NCBI GenBank assembly: GCA_964549335.1
Contig: CAZJUQ010000031.1
Span: 1 to 64,000 of the forward strand
Length of the DNA stretch: 64,000 nucleotides
Origin: Sulfidibacterium sp964549335
GTDB lineage: Bacteria > Bacteroidota > Bacteroidia > Bacteroidales > F082
Direction: 5' to 3'
How positions within the stretch are numbered: position 1 is the first letter of the stretch; each line of letters starts with the position of its first letter. Position numbers and translations under genes: made by a program. Of this stretch, positions 26,139 to 35,380 are shown piece after piece. The notes under the pieces are model-generated. The model did no database searches and was not told the DNA's origin. It saw only the letters and a list, made by a program, of their open reading frames with translations.

Positions 26139-26723
26139 TTGATGGAACGGGAGAAAATAACAATATTGCCGTTTGAGGGGGAAGGTGTTGATTATTTGCT
26201 CGAAATTGCGGATAGCGAATTGGGGAAAGGTTATGTAAGCAGGGAACAAATTTTGTCGTCTTCAACTTTTACCGATATTGCTGTTTTGGGGGGTGAAATA
26301 ATAGGTTTTTCGTGCGGAATTGTAAAAAACGGCAAGGAATTTTTTTTAGAAAACGGACAATTTCCTTCCGGCATAAAAAAACGGATGCTGATACACGAAA
26401 GGATAGGTATAACAAAATCGCTTGCCATAAGGAAAGACCGGCAGAATTTAGGTGTTGGCACCTCTCTTTTTGCCGTCCGCATCGAAAATTTCAGAAAACT
26501 TGGTGCCGGAGCCGTTTTGATGCCGGGGTGGCAATATCCCGGAGGCACTACTGCTATCGACGGCATTGCCCGCCGTTTCGGGTTCAGGAAACTGGGAACG
26601 GTAAAGGATTACTATTATCGCGACAGTATAAAACGGCAATATTCGTGTCCGGTATGCGGACCTCCTCCATGCCGGTGCAGCGCCGTAATATATTTTTTGG
26701 AGTTAGTCGAAGGTAATGGTTAG
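26139..26723 (+). CDS. GNAT-type acetyltransferase-like protein with cysteine-rich C-terminus
   Basis: A 194-residue protein. A GNAT-like core is visible: ITKSLAIRKDRQNLGVGTSLFAVRIENFRKLGA resembles motif A (the acetyl-CoA loop, here RQNLGVGT), followed by GIARRFGFRKLGTVKDYYYRDS, a common GNAT ending. The C-terminus carries CPVCGPPPCRCSAVIY (about 172-187), a small putative zinc site not typical of the family. Substrate unknown. The last 21 bp overlap the converging barrel gene. A TAAATTTG box lies at 26114-26121. Confidence 0.7.
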   Translation: MMEREKITILPFEGEGVDYLLEIADSELGKGYVSREQILSSSTFTDIAVLGGEIIGFSCGIVKNGKEFFLENGQFPSGIKKRMLIHERIGITKSLAIRKDRQNLGVGTSLFAVRIENFRKLGAGAVLMPGWQYPGGTTAIDGIARRFGFRKLGTVKDYYYRDSIKRQYSCPVCGPPPCRCSAVIYFLELVEGNG

Positions 26724-27512
26724 TGCAAACGTAAATCCTCTGTTTTTAGCTTCGTTTTTACCGTAAACGTCGAAAGGGAATCCCATGACAATAATGAAAT
26801 TTTTACCTGTTTCGACGGTGAATCCGGGGTCGAATGTTAAAACCATATGGTTTCCCGTGGTGTTTTTTATGCTTGAAAATCCCGTTGCTGCAACAAATTG
26901 CAAAGTGTGGTCAAAAACATAATATCCCGCATCGGCCGAAAGCGATATTTTCCCTTTGTCGTTATCGGCGGTATTGGAGAGGAAAAACATATACTGGGCA
27001 TTAACATCGAGCGAAAGGTTTTGCGAAAAGTTAAAAGATGCTACGGCTCCCAATCCCGTTGCAGGCGTATTCTCTGCAAGGCGTACCCTTTTGTCGAAGG
27101 TGTTGTTGCCCAACGGCAGGTTTAATCCTCCCATTAAAGCTATTGCACTCTTTTTCTTTTGTAAAACGATATACCTTAATCCGAAAGCGCTCATTGAAAA
27201 ATCGGTGGAAAACGACATGCCTATTTCCAGTTTGTCGAACATGCCGTAAGTAAATCTGAATCCCATTCCGGTAGCATTTCTTACAGAGTCGGGTGTTGAA
27301 TATAAATTTTGAAGATTGCCGTCCGCATCCCAGTATTGTGATGATGAAAAATGGTAAAATGCCGGTTCGAACTCTATTTTTTTATCGTCAACCACATCGA
27401 CGGTGTACGAAATGAGTTTTGAGCCCGACAAACCTCCTATTTGCGAAAATGCTTTACCGCTTAAAACAGGCAACAGTAACAGCAAAATAAAATATTTAAT
27501 ATTTGTGTTCAT
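26703..27512 (-). CDS. Outer-membrane beta-barrel protein of unknown function
   Basis: A 269-residue protein with a signal peptide ending AFSQ and a body of amphipathic strands (YTVDVVDDKKIEFEPAFYHF, MGFRFTYGMFDKLEIGMSF, SAIALMGGLNLPLG, FTFALTITFD), ending in Asp after a C-terminal aromatic strand. The pattern matches MtrB/PorQ-unlike transporter-type barrels often annotated only as outer membrane beta-barrel protein. No catalytic residues. Its 3' end overlaps the convergent GNAT gene by 21 bp. Confidence 0.7.
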   Translation of the reverse strand: MNTNIKYFILLLLLPVLSGKAFSQIGGLSGSKLISYTVDVVDDKKIEFEPAFYHFSSSQYWDADGNLQNLYSTPDSVRNATGMGFRFTYGMFDKLEIGMSFSTDFSMSAFGLRYIVLQKKKSAIALMGGLNLPLGNNTFDKRVRLAENTPATGLGAVASFNFSQNLSLDVNAQYMFFLSNTADNDKGKISLSADAGYYVFDHTLQFVAATGFSSIKNTTGNHMVLTFDPGFTVETGKNFIIVMGFPFDVYGKNEAKNRGFTFALTITFD

Positions 27513-27549
27513 ATTTTTTTTTGGGGCAAAGATGAATAAAATTTAACTA

Positions 27550-28629
27550 TTAATACAACATTTTTTTTGCAAATGAATATGCGCCGAGTGCCACGGCATT
27601 AGAGGTGTTTAATCTGCTTATACCCACCGCTATTTTTTTATTTTTTCGGAACGGCACACTCTCTTCGCTGAAAGGCACCTCAATAATTGTTTTTTCATCT
27701 TTTAAAAAGTCGTTTCGGCAATCGTCGTTTTCGTAATTGTATGCAAAAATTTCCATACGTTGCACGTTACCTCCGTCTTTACGTTTAAACAGGCCGTTCA
27801 TTTTGTTTACCGCCGTTTGCAGGAACAGCGGATAGGCACCCGAAAGGCCACCGCCTATTACCACACAGCTGTCGGTAAGAGTTACCGCATTTGCCAATGC
27901 GTTTCCGAGTTCTTCGCCGAATTGTTTCCATGCGTTTTTTGCAGCCTCTTTATTTCCTTCTATTTCGCCTTTTCCTATACGGAATATGTCGTAGGGTTGG
28001 GGTGTTTGTTCAAAGCCGGTATTAGCCTCTTTGGCAAACAGGTATCGTATGCCGCGTATGCTTAACACCTCTTCTACGCTCTGTTCGCGGTTTTGGTAAC
28101 TGCTCATGCGGTTTATTTCGGCGGCGGCGGAGTTGTCGCCGGTAAAAAGTTCGCCGTTGCTTACGATGCCGCCGCCGAAACCTGTTCCGAGGGTGACGCC
28201 GAGAAGGTTTTTATATACTTTCGGGGCGTGTAAATTTATTTCCGGTAAAAAACCGTGCATTGCTTCGCCAAGGGCAAACAGGTCGCCGTCGTTATTTATA
28301 AACACGGGAATTTTAAATTTGTTTTCAAGGATTTTTTTCAGAGGAACTCCACCTCTGAAAAACGGTAAGTTTTCCAGGTCGCCGATAATTCCCTCTTCGT
28401 AGTCGGCAGGTCCGGGAAAGCTGAAACTTATAGCCGAAATTTTTTTGGTGCTTTTGTTTTGCAAAGTTTCAAAACCGTGAATGATTTTTTTTAAAAAACC
28501 GGTAATGTTTTCCGATGCCGTGGGAAGGTTAACGGTTTCGTTATTAATGTTTCCGTTTTCCACCAGCGAAAACACCAAGTTGGTTCCTCCGGCATCGAGT
28601 GTTGCTACAACGGTATCAGGAATGTTCAT
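27550..28629 (-). CDS. ROK family sugar kinase
   Basis: A 359-residue ROK protein: N-terminal phosphate loop DAGGTNLVFSLV (11-22), the catalytic region INNDGDLFALGEA with Asp, a second phosphate loop GVTLGTGFGGGIV and ATP-binding VIGGGLSGAYPLF. The family phosphorylates glucose, N-acetylglucosamine, mannose or fructose. The usual zinc motif (Cys-x-Cys-Gly-x-x-Gly-Cys) following the His of the second motif is absent; the segment reads NSAAAEINRMSSYQNREQ, so this is a zinc-less branch and the sugar cannot be named. It follows polA by 15 bp. Confidence 0.85.
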   Translation of the reverse strand: MNIPDTVVATLDAGGTNLVFSLVENGNINNETVNLPTASENITGFLKKIIHGFETLQNKSTKKISAISFSFPGPADYEEGIIGDLENLPFFRGGVPLKKILENKFKIPVFINNDGDLFALGEAMHGFLPEINLHAPKVYKNLLGVTLGTGFGGGIVSNGELFTGDNSAAAEINRMSSYQNREQSVEEVLSIRGIRYLFAKEANTGFEQTPQPYDIFRIGKGEIEGNKEAAKNAWKQFGEELGNALANAVTLTDSCVVIGGGLSGAYPLFLQTAVNKMNGLFKRKDGGNVQRMEIFAYNYENDDCRNDFLKDEKTIIEVPFSEESVPFRKNKKIAVGISRLNTSNAVALGAYSFAKKMLY

Positions 28630-28644
28630 ATCTGTATTTTTTGT

Positions 28645-31398
28645 TTAATGTGCTTCAAGCCAATTGTTACCCGTATTTATGTCAACCACAACGGGGACGT
28701 TTAGGGGCATTGCCGTTTTCATTTTTTCTTCAACAATTTTCTTTACCGTATCTGTTTCGTCGCGGTAAACATCGAAAACAAGTTCGTCGTGTACTTGTAA
28801 AATCATTTTCGATTTCAGTTTGGCTCGGTTAAACTCGTCGAAGATGTTAATCATGGCTATTTTAATCATGTCAGCCGAAGAGCCTTGTATCGGAGCGTTA
28901 ATGGCGTTACGTTCGGCAAAACTGCGTACTGTTGCGTTAGCGGAGTTTATGTCGGGCAAATATCTCCGGCGTCCCATTATGGTTTCCACATAACCGTGTT
29001 CGCGGGCAAATTCAATAGATTTTTCCATATATTTTTTAATGCCGGGATATTTTTCGAAATAGTTATTGATGATGTCTGCGGCTTCGCGGCGTGGAATACG
29101 TAGCCGTTCCGACAATCCGAACGCCGATATTCCGTAAATAATGCCGAAGTTTACGGTTTTTGCTTTGCGTCGCATATCGCGGGTAACGTCATTGGCATCG
29201 ACACCGAAAACCCGGGATGCCGTTGCGGTGTGTATGTCCATTCCGTTGTTAAAGGCTTCTATCATGCTTTTGTCGCCGCTGAGGTGGGCTATTATTCTGA
29301 GTTCTATTTGCGAGTAGTCTGCCGACAGCAAAACATAATCTTTGTTTCGCGGCACAAAAGCTTTACGTATTTCGCGTCCTCTTTGTGTACGTACGGGAAT
29401 GTTTTGCAAGTTAGGATTGTTGCTGCTCAGTCTTCCCGTTGCGGCAACCGCCTGATTGTACGAAGTATGTATTCTTCCGTCGCGTGGATTTACGAGGGCG
29501 GGCAAAGCGTCAACATAGGTGGATTTAAGTTTTGTAAGCGAGCGGTATTCGAGGATTTTATCGATAATGGGGTGGCGCAAGGCGAGTTTTTTAAGGACAT
29601 CTTCGCCGGTGGAATATTGTCCGGTTTTGGTTTTTTTAGGTTTATCGGTGATGCGCATTTTTTCGAACAGTACCTCTCCGAGCTGTTTTGGCGAACCTAT
29701 ATTGAAGGTTGTTCCCGCTTCCATATAAATTTGTTCTTCTATGGCTTTTATGTCCCGTTCGAGTTCTTTGCCCGTTTCGTTAAGTGTGTTGACGTCTATC
29801 TTAACGCCTTCGGCTTCCATCGATGCTAACACCGGCACCAGCGGCATTTCTATTTCGCGGAAAAGTTTTTCGGTTCCGGTCTCTTTGAGTTTCGGTTCAA
29901 ACACCGTTCGCAGCTGCAATGTCACGTCGGCATCTTCGGCGGCATACTCTTTTACGGTGTTAATGTCAACATTGCGCATGCTGAGTTGATTTTTGCCCTT
30001 TTTGCCGATAAGTTTTTCTATGGATACCGGTTTGTAGTGCAAATATGTTTCGGCAAGTACATCCATATTGTGCCGCATATCGGGTTGCAACAGGTAATGT
30101 GCTATCATGGTATCGAAAAAACGGCCTTTGACATTTATGTCGTACCATTTCAAAATGGAGATATCGAATTTTATGTTTTGTCCGGTTTTTTCTATGTCAA
30201 CATTTTCGAAAATGTTTTTAAAGACTGCAATTTTATCGACGGTTTCCTGGTAATTTTCCGGAACCGGGACATACCATGCCTGGTGTTTTTTTACGGCGAA
30301 CGAAATTCCTACAAGTTCCGAGTTGTTAGCATCGGTACCTGTGGTTTCGGTATCAAAACAGAATGATTTCTCTTTTTCAAGTATTGCCACAAGTTCGTCC
30401 GTTTTCCGGGGTGTGTCAACGAGTATGTAGTTATGTGGTGTGTTTTCAATGGTTTTTATTTCGGGAGTTTCGTTGCCGTTACCGTTAAACAAATCGCCTT
30501 GTTCGACATTGTTTGGCGAGAGGAAGGTGAAAAAGCGTTTGGCAAAATTGCGGAATTCGAGCTCATCGAAGAGTTCTTTAAGGGCGTTTTTATCGGGTTC
30601 GCCGCGTTTTAGTTTTTCTTCGTCGAATTCTATGGGAACGTCGAGTATAATGGTTGCGAGTTTTTTTGATGTAATTGCCTGTTGGGCGTATTTTTCGAGG
30701 TTTTCTTTGATTTTCCCTTTGAGTTTGTTTGTGTTTTGCAAGAGGTTTTCGATACTTCCGTATTCGGCAATAAGTTTTGCTGCTGTTTTTTCGCCGATAC
30801 CGGGAACACCGGGAATGTTGTCCGAAGCATCGCCCCAAAGCCCGAGAATGTCGATAAGTTGTTCGGGGCGTTTTATACCGTAACGTTCGCAAACCTCTTT
30901 TACGCCCCAAATTTCGGCTTTGTTACCCATACGTGCGGGTTTATACATGAAAATATTTTCGGAAACCAGTTGTCCGAAATCTTTGTCAGGTGTCATCATA
31001 TAGACCGTAAAACCCGCTTTTTCGGCTTTTTTTGCCAAAGTGCCTATAACGTCGTCGGCTTCGTATCCGTCAACAAACAGCAGGGGAATATTTAAGTATT
31101 CGATAAGTTTGGTGATGTAAGGTAAAGCTTTGGCAATGTCTTCGGGCATTTTTTGGCGTTGTGCTTTGTATTCCACAAAGTCGATGTGCCGTTGGGTGGG
31201 TGCCATGGTGTCGATGGCTATGCCGATATGCGTGGGATTTTCATTTTTTAAAATATCAAGAAGGGTATTTGCAAATCCCAAAACGGCCGATGTGTTGAGT
31301 CCTTTGGAATTAATACGTGGGTTTCTGTTAAGTGCGAAATAGGCGCGGTAAATAAGAGCCATGGCATCCAACAGAAAAAGCCTTTTTTTGTTTTCCAT
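28645..31398 (-). CDS. polA: DNA polymerase I
   Basis: A 917-residue three-domain polymerase. 5'-3' exonuclease: LLDAMALIYRAYFAL at the start, DGYEADDVIGTLA and DILGLWGDASDNIPGVPGIGEKTA. 3'-5' exonuclease: FDTETTGTDANN retains the DxE metal site, so proofreading is likely active. Polymerase: LLSADYSQIELR (motif A), RRKAKTVNFGIIYGIS (motif B) and QVHDELVF (motif C). Roles are Okazaki fragment maturation and repair. Start ATG at 31398. Confidence 0.97.
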   Translation of the reverse strand: MENKKRLFLLDAMALIYRAYFALNRNPRINSKGLNTSAVLGFANTLLDILKNENPTHIGIAIDTMAPTQRHIDFVEYKAQRQKMPEDIAKALPYITKLIEYLNIPLLFVDGYEADDVIGTLAKKAEKAGFTVYMMTPDKDFGQLVSENIFMYKPARMGNKAEIWGVKEVCERYGIKRPEQLIDILGLWGDASDNIPGVPGIGEKTAAKLIAEYGSIENLLQNTNKLKGKIKENLEKYAQQAITSKKLATIILDVPIEFDEEKLKRGEPDKNALKELFDELEFRNFAKRFFTFLSPNNVEQGDLFNGNGNETPEIKTIENTPHNYILVDTPRKTDELVAILEKEKSFCFDTETTGTDANNSELVGISFAVKKHQAWYVPVPENYQETVDKIAVFKNIFENVDIEKTGQNIKFDISILKWYDINVKGRFFDTMIAHYLLQPDMRHNMDVLAETYLHYKPVSIEKLIGKKGKNQLSMRNVDINTVKEYAAEDADVTLQLRTVFEPKLKETGTEKLFREIEMPLVPVLASMEAEGVKIDVNTLNETGKELERDIKAIEEQIYMEAGTTFNIGSPKQLGEVLFEKMRITDKPKKTKTGQYSTGEDVLKKLALRHPIIDKILEYRSLTKLKSTYVDALPALVNPRDGRIHTSYNQAVAATGRLSSNNPNLQNIPVRTQRGREIRKAFVPRNKDYVLLSADYSQIELRIIAHLSGDKSMIEAFNNGMDIHTATASRVFGVDANDVTRDMRRKAKTVNFGIIYGISAFGLSERLRIPRREAADIINNYFEKYPGIKKYMEKSIEFAREHGYVETIMGRRRYLPDINSANATVRSFAERNAINAPIQGSSADMIKIAMINIFDEFNRAKLKSKMILQVHDELVFDVYRDETDTVKKIVEEKMKTAMPLNVPVVVDINTGNNWLEAH

Positions 31399-31552
31399 AA
31401 TAAAATTTTATGGCCTCAAAAGTACATAAAATAGCAAAAGAGAGGGGTACGGAGAAATAAATCAGTAAAAGCAATAGGGTAAAGTTGCTGACCGTTTTCA
31501 GCTTTTTTATTTAATAAAGGAAAAAGGTATTTGGGTTAAAAAATCGGTTTTT

Positions 31553-32401
31553 TTACACCACGTATTTATATTTTTCGGGATGTACGCTAAGTACCGGAAT
31601 CGGTGAGTGGTTAACCATTTGGGCGGCATAAGGACCGAGCCACAAATTCATGGTGGTGGTTTCCTGTTCCGTCATAATTGAAATGAGGTTTGCTTCCACC
31701 TTTTGCGCATATTCCAAAACGGTATCGGTAATATTGTCGGCTTCGAGAAATACCGAACGGTAACGGATGTTGTTTTCTTCGAGGTACACTTCCGCCTGTT
31801 TTACATAGGTTTGGATACGGAATCTAATATCTTCGAGGGATGAGGTATAAAGTCCCACGATATGTATTTCGGAGTTGAAATATTTGGCAAGGAGCGAAGT
31901 AATGGGCAGTTTTTGATGTGTGACTTTGGTACTGTCGAAAGGCATGACAATGATTTTGAGTTCGCGATTTACATCAACGCCGCCCCTTATGGTAATTATG
32001 GGCAGTTCGCACGACGATACTATTCTGTTGGCGTTACTGCCAATCCAAAATTCTTCGAAACCCGAACTTCCGTGGGTTCCCACCACTATTAAGAAAGAGC
32101 CTTTTTCTTTGGCGGCGTTGTTAATTACCTTATAAACTTTTCCTTTTCCTATGTAATAGTCTATTTTGTTGTTTTTTCCGAGTTTGCCGCTGTAATTTTC
32201 GATGATTTTGTTAAATCTGTTTTCCACTTCGGGGATAAGGTTTTCGGGTTCCACCGAAAAAATCTCTTTGGAATAGTCGAGGTGATTTGCCCACACCATT
32301 GTGATATCGGCGTTTGCTTTTTCGGCAATTGTTAAAGCGTGTTCAAAGGCATTCATGGAACAATCGGAAAAGTCGATGCCTACTATAATGTTTTTGTTCA
32401 T
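31553..32401 (-). CDS. Universal stress protein, tandem UspA domains
   Basis: A 282-residue cytoplasmic protein with two UspA folds (about 1-145 and 150-280). The first has VGTHGSSGFEEFWIGSNANRIV, which fits the ATP-binding G-x2-G-x9-G(S/N) pattern; the second is degenerate (SIMTEQETTTMNLWLGPYAAQMVNHSPIPVLSV). Its start codon overlaps the stop of the SPOR gene (ATGA), so the two are translationally coupled. The near relative at 32867-33700 lies on the other side of that gene. Confidence 0.9.
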   Translation of the reverse strand: MNKNIIVGIDFSDCSMNAFEHALTIAEKANADITMVWANHLDYSKEIFSVEPENLIPEVENRFNKIIENYSGKLGKNNKIDYYIGKGKVYKVINNAAKEKGSFLIVVGTHGSSGFEEFWIGSNANRIVSSCELPIITIRGGVDVNRELKIIVMPFDSTKVTHQKLPITSLLAKYFNSEIHIVGLYTSSLEDIRFRIQTYVKQAEVYLEENNIRYRSVFLEADNITDTVLEYAQKVEANLISIMTEQETTTMNLWLGPYAAQMVNHSPIPVLSVHPEKYKYVV

Positions 32402-32859
32402 GGTTGTGATGTATTTGGGGGTTCGTTTTTTTCTTGTTCGCCGTCGTTGTTATCTACTCTTATTTTGTCTTTAATTTCCCATGCGTAAGGGTATTTTTTA
32501 CGTATTATGCTCAAAAATTTTATTGCCTGAAGACGTGTTCTGAAATCGCCTACCCTGACTCTGTAATAGGGTTCACGAAACGAAATATATGCTTTTACGC
32601 CTTGATATTCGTTTTCGAAACGGTTTTTTGCACTCCATGCCGAGTCGAGGGCATTGTTTCCGGTCTCTTTGTATATTTGAATACGGTAACCTTCTATATA
32701 GGGGAATTTTTGGTTTTGCATTTTATGTAACATCAAAACGGTGTCGATACGCGAATCGCCGGTAAATTCTTGTCCGTAAAATTGTTGAGCAACTCCGTAT
32801 CCCGTTGCGAAAACCGTTAATATCAATGTCAAAAAAGTTTTCATTATCACTCTTATCAT
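32398..32859 (-). CDS. Small secreted SPOR-domain protein
   Basis: A 153-residue protein with a signal peptide ending GVAQ (Ala|Gln) and a SPOR-type domain (YIEGYRIQIYKETGNNALDSAWSAKNRF ... YYRVRVGDFRTRLQAIKFLSIIRKKYPYAWEI). SPOR domains bind denuded peptidoglycan glycans, so it should act in the periplasm at the cell wall. The C-terminus is charged and disordered. It is wedged between two universal stress genes, 7 bp after one and overlapping the next by 4 bp. The ATG at 32844 (MKTFLTL) is an equally possible start. Confidence 0.8.
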   Translation of the reverse strand: MIRVIMKTFLTLILTVFATGYGVAQQFYGQEFTGDSRIDTVLMLHKMQNQKFPYIEGYRIQIYKETGNNALDSAWSAKNRFENEYQGVKAYISFREPYYRVRVGDFRTRLQAIKFLSIIRKKYPYAWEIKDKIRVDNNDGEQEKNEPPNTSQP

Positions 32860-32866
32860 TTTGTTA

Positions 32867-33700
32867 TTAAATATATTCTTTTGCTCTTAAACTGAGTACC
32901 GGTATGGGCGAGTTGTTTATTAATTGTTGTGCATAGGGTCCTAAAAATTTGTTTGCCGTGGTTGTACCCTGTTCGGTCATAATGCTTATAAGGTCGATGT
33001 TTTGTTTTTCGGCGTAATTTAATATTCCTGCGGCTACATTATCAACTTCTATGGTTTCCGTTATAAAACGGATTTCTTTGTCATTAAGGCATGTTTCGGC
33101 GTCGTTTCCGAACTTGTCGATACGTTTTCTAATGAGTTTCAGAGGTGTGTTGTAAACTTTTAGAAGATGCAATGTGGCATCGAAGCCTTTGGCTAGTTTA
33201 ACGGCAAACGGGAGTTTTTGTTTTGTTTCGAGGGAGCTGTCGAGCGGCAGTAGAATATTGTTGATGTCTTGTTCGGTGGGAAAGTCGGGGCGTACCGTAA
33301 TTACGGGACAGGGTGCCGAAGTTGTAATGCGGTAGGCATTGCTGCCAATCCAAAATTGTTCGAAACCCGTTACGCCGTGTGTTCCGGCAAATATCAGTTC
33401 CGCCTGAAGATGACGTGCCGTTTTAGCTATTTCCTGGTAAACTTTTCCTTTGCGCAGGACAACTTTTACCGTACCTTTTTGAAGCCTGTTTTTATATTTT
33501 TCCGAGATGTCGTTAAGATATTTTTTCTTTTCAATGCGAATTTCGCCTTCAATGGTGTCGATAATGTTTTCGCGCGAACCGGTATTATCGACCCAAACCA
33601 GATTAATATCGGAATCAAAAACGTTTGCATATTTTATTGCATAATCCAAAGCGTGTACGGCGTTTTTTGAGAAGTCGAATGCGACGATAATATTTTTCAT
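32867..33700 (-). CDS. Universal stress protein, tandem UspA domains
   Basis: A 277-residue paralogue of the protein at 31553-32401. Domain 1 contains FAGTHGVTGFEQFWIGSNAYRITTSAPCPVITV with the G-x2-G-x9-G pattern; domain 2 ends SIMTEQGTTTANKFLGPYAQQLINNSPIPVLSLRAKEY. Both proteins share FWIGSNA and the ISIMTEQ/GPYAQ block, showing duplication around the small SPOR gene. Likely cytoplasmic, nucleotide-binding stress protein; no partner evident. Confidence 0.9.
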   Translation of the reverse strand: MKNIIVAFDFSKNAVHALDYAIKYANVFDSDINLVWVDNTGSRENIIDTIEGEIRIEKKKYLNDISEKYKNRLQKGTVKVVLRKGKVYQEIAKTARHLQAELIFAGTHGVTGFEQFWIGSNAYRITTSAPCPVITVRPDFPTEQDINNILLPLDSSLETKQKLPFAVKLAKGFDATLHLLKVYNTPLKLIRKRIDKFGNDAETCLNDKEIRFITETIEVDNVAAGILNYAEKQNIDLISIMTEQGTTTANKFLGPYAQQLINNSPIPVLSLRAKEYI

Positions 33701-33825
33701 GGTCTTTTTATTAACGGTAAATAGTTGATAATGTTTTTGCCGAATACCTGTTTATATCGGTAGCTAATTTACAAAAAAAAATATTACAAATGAAATGACG
33801 GAATTGTTTTGAGCGATAACGTGTG

Positions 33826-35289
33826 TCAGCCGGGTATAAGTTTTTTGTAATGTTCGTAACGTTGCAGTATTTCTCTGACGAAATCGTATGTTTCCCAACC
33901 TCTTGCATAGCCGTTTCGCACAACGGGGTCGTGATAATATTTTTTTTCGGAGAGGTGCAAAACGAAGTATTCTACGTTGTCGTCCCACACATTGGGATTT
34001 TTGCCGTATTTCAGGGCGAGTCTTCTGGCGTCCAAAATATGTCCTACTCCCACGTTGTACGATGCAAGTATAAATTTAATACGTTCCACCGAGTCGGTAA
34101 TGGAGTCGGGCAACAATTTATCGAACTCTTTAAGCAGTTTTACTCCGGCAACAATTTGGTCTTTGACGTTCGAATTGGTATCTATACCGTATTTTTCCAT
34201 TGCGGCGGGCATAAGCTGCATAAGTCCGTATGCGCCAACCCACGATTTTACGTTTGGTTTGAATTGCGACTCCTGGTAAATCAATGAGGCGAGAAGTCGC
34301 CAATCCCAACCTATAATTCCGGCGGCTTCCTTAATGTATTTGTCGTATGGCGAGAGGTTTCCACCGGCATACGAATTGTATATGCTTTCCGCAATTTTTT
34401 TGGTGCGTATGTTTTTAAAATATTTGTTGTAAAGCAGTCGCGATTCAAGACTTTTGTTAAAACCCGATATCCACGAGTTGATAGTGTCGAGCAGCCGTTT
34501 TTCGTTTTTAGGTACCGCCCAGGCAATCTTTTGGTGAAAGCTCACCGGCATTTTTACATCGATATTAGGATAAACACGGGCAGCTACCTTGGCAACCATT
34601 TCATCGGCTATGGTATAGTCAATCTCTTTTTTTGCGACGGCTTCAATAAGTTGTTCCATTTCGCGTTCGTCTTCAACGATATTTATCGTATCGGCAATTT
34701 CGTTTTCGAGGGTTTTCAGCCGGTTTACGAAAATGGTTCCTTTTTGAACATAAACCGTTTTGCCGCCCAGGTCTAAAATATTTCTTATCAAATGTTTGTT
34801 TATTTGGTCGGCGGTGGCCATTTTTTGGTAATTATCGGGTTTTCGTTGAACCAATACCTGGCGGGTAAACATAAAGGGCAGTGTAAAATCCATTTTTTTC
34901 ATTCTTTCCGAAGTAACCGTCAGGGTCATGGCAATCAAATCGCTTTTATGTTGTTGCAATTTCAGAATGCTTGAATCCAAATCGTGTTCTATGCGTAAAT
35001 CGACATCCACACCGAGGTATTCACCGAGTTTTTGAACCATTTCGTATTGATATCCCATGGGTTGTCCGCGGTATATAAAGTAGTTTGTGGAACCGTAATC
35101 GGTAATGGCAATAAGTTTTTTTCTTTGAAAAATGGTGTCCAGCAAGTCGGCGGTATCTGCTGTCGCGGTTTCAATGTTATTCTTTTCTTTGTCTCCGTTT
35201 TGCCGGGTTTGACGGCACGAAAACAACAAAATAACCAATAGAAAAGAGGATAAGATTTTTATTATAATGCTCGATTTTTGCACACTCAT
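33826..35289 (-). CDS. mltF: MltF-like membrane-bound lytic murein transglycosylase
   Basis: A 487-residue lipoprotein with signal ending VILLFSC. Domain 1 (about 55-300) is a periplasmic-binding (SBP family 3) fold: RKKLIAITDYGSTNYFIYRGQPMGYQYEMVQKLGEYLGVDV. Domain 2 (about 325-480) is an SLT lysozyme-like domain with the catalytic Glu in ASLIYQESQFKPNVKSWVGAYGLMQLMPAAME. This is the MltF layout; it cleaves peptidoglycan glycan strands to 1,6-anhydro products. The start is the ATG at 35289 (MSVQKSS); the 16-residue upstream extension precedes the signal and is unlikely. Confidence 0.92.
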   Translation of the reverse strand: MSVQKSSIIIKILSSFLLVILLFSCRQTRQNGDKEKNNIETATADTADLLDTIFQRKKLIAITDYGSTNYFIYRGQPMGYQYEMVQKLGEYLGVDVDLRIEHDLDSSILKLQQHKSDLIAMTLTVTSERMKKMDFTLPFMFTRQVLVQRKPDNYQKMATADQINKHLIRNILDLGGKTVYVQKGTIFVNRLKTLENEIADTINIVEDEREMEQLIEAVAKKEIDYTIADEMVAKVAARVYPNIDVKMPVSFHQKIAWAVPKNEKRLLDTINSWISGFNKSLESRLLYNKYFKNIRTKKIAESIYNSYAGGNLSPYDKYIKEAAGIIGWDWRLLASLIYQESQFKPNVKSWVGAYGLMQLMPAAMEKYGIDTNSNVKDQIVAGVKLLKEFDKLLPDSITDSVERIKFILASYNVGVGHILDARRLALKYGKNPNVWDDNVEYFVLHLSEKKYYHDPVVRNGYARGWETYDFVREILQRYEHYKKLIPG

Positions 35290-35380
35290 GCCACAAATTA
35301 AAGAAATTTTTCGGAAAAACCGTTGCAAATGCCGCAATATTTTTGTTTGTAATATGCCGAATTTATTGATAACAAAGGTT

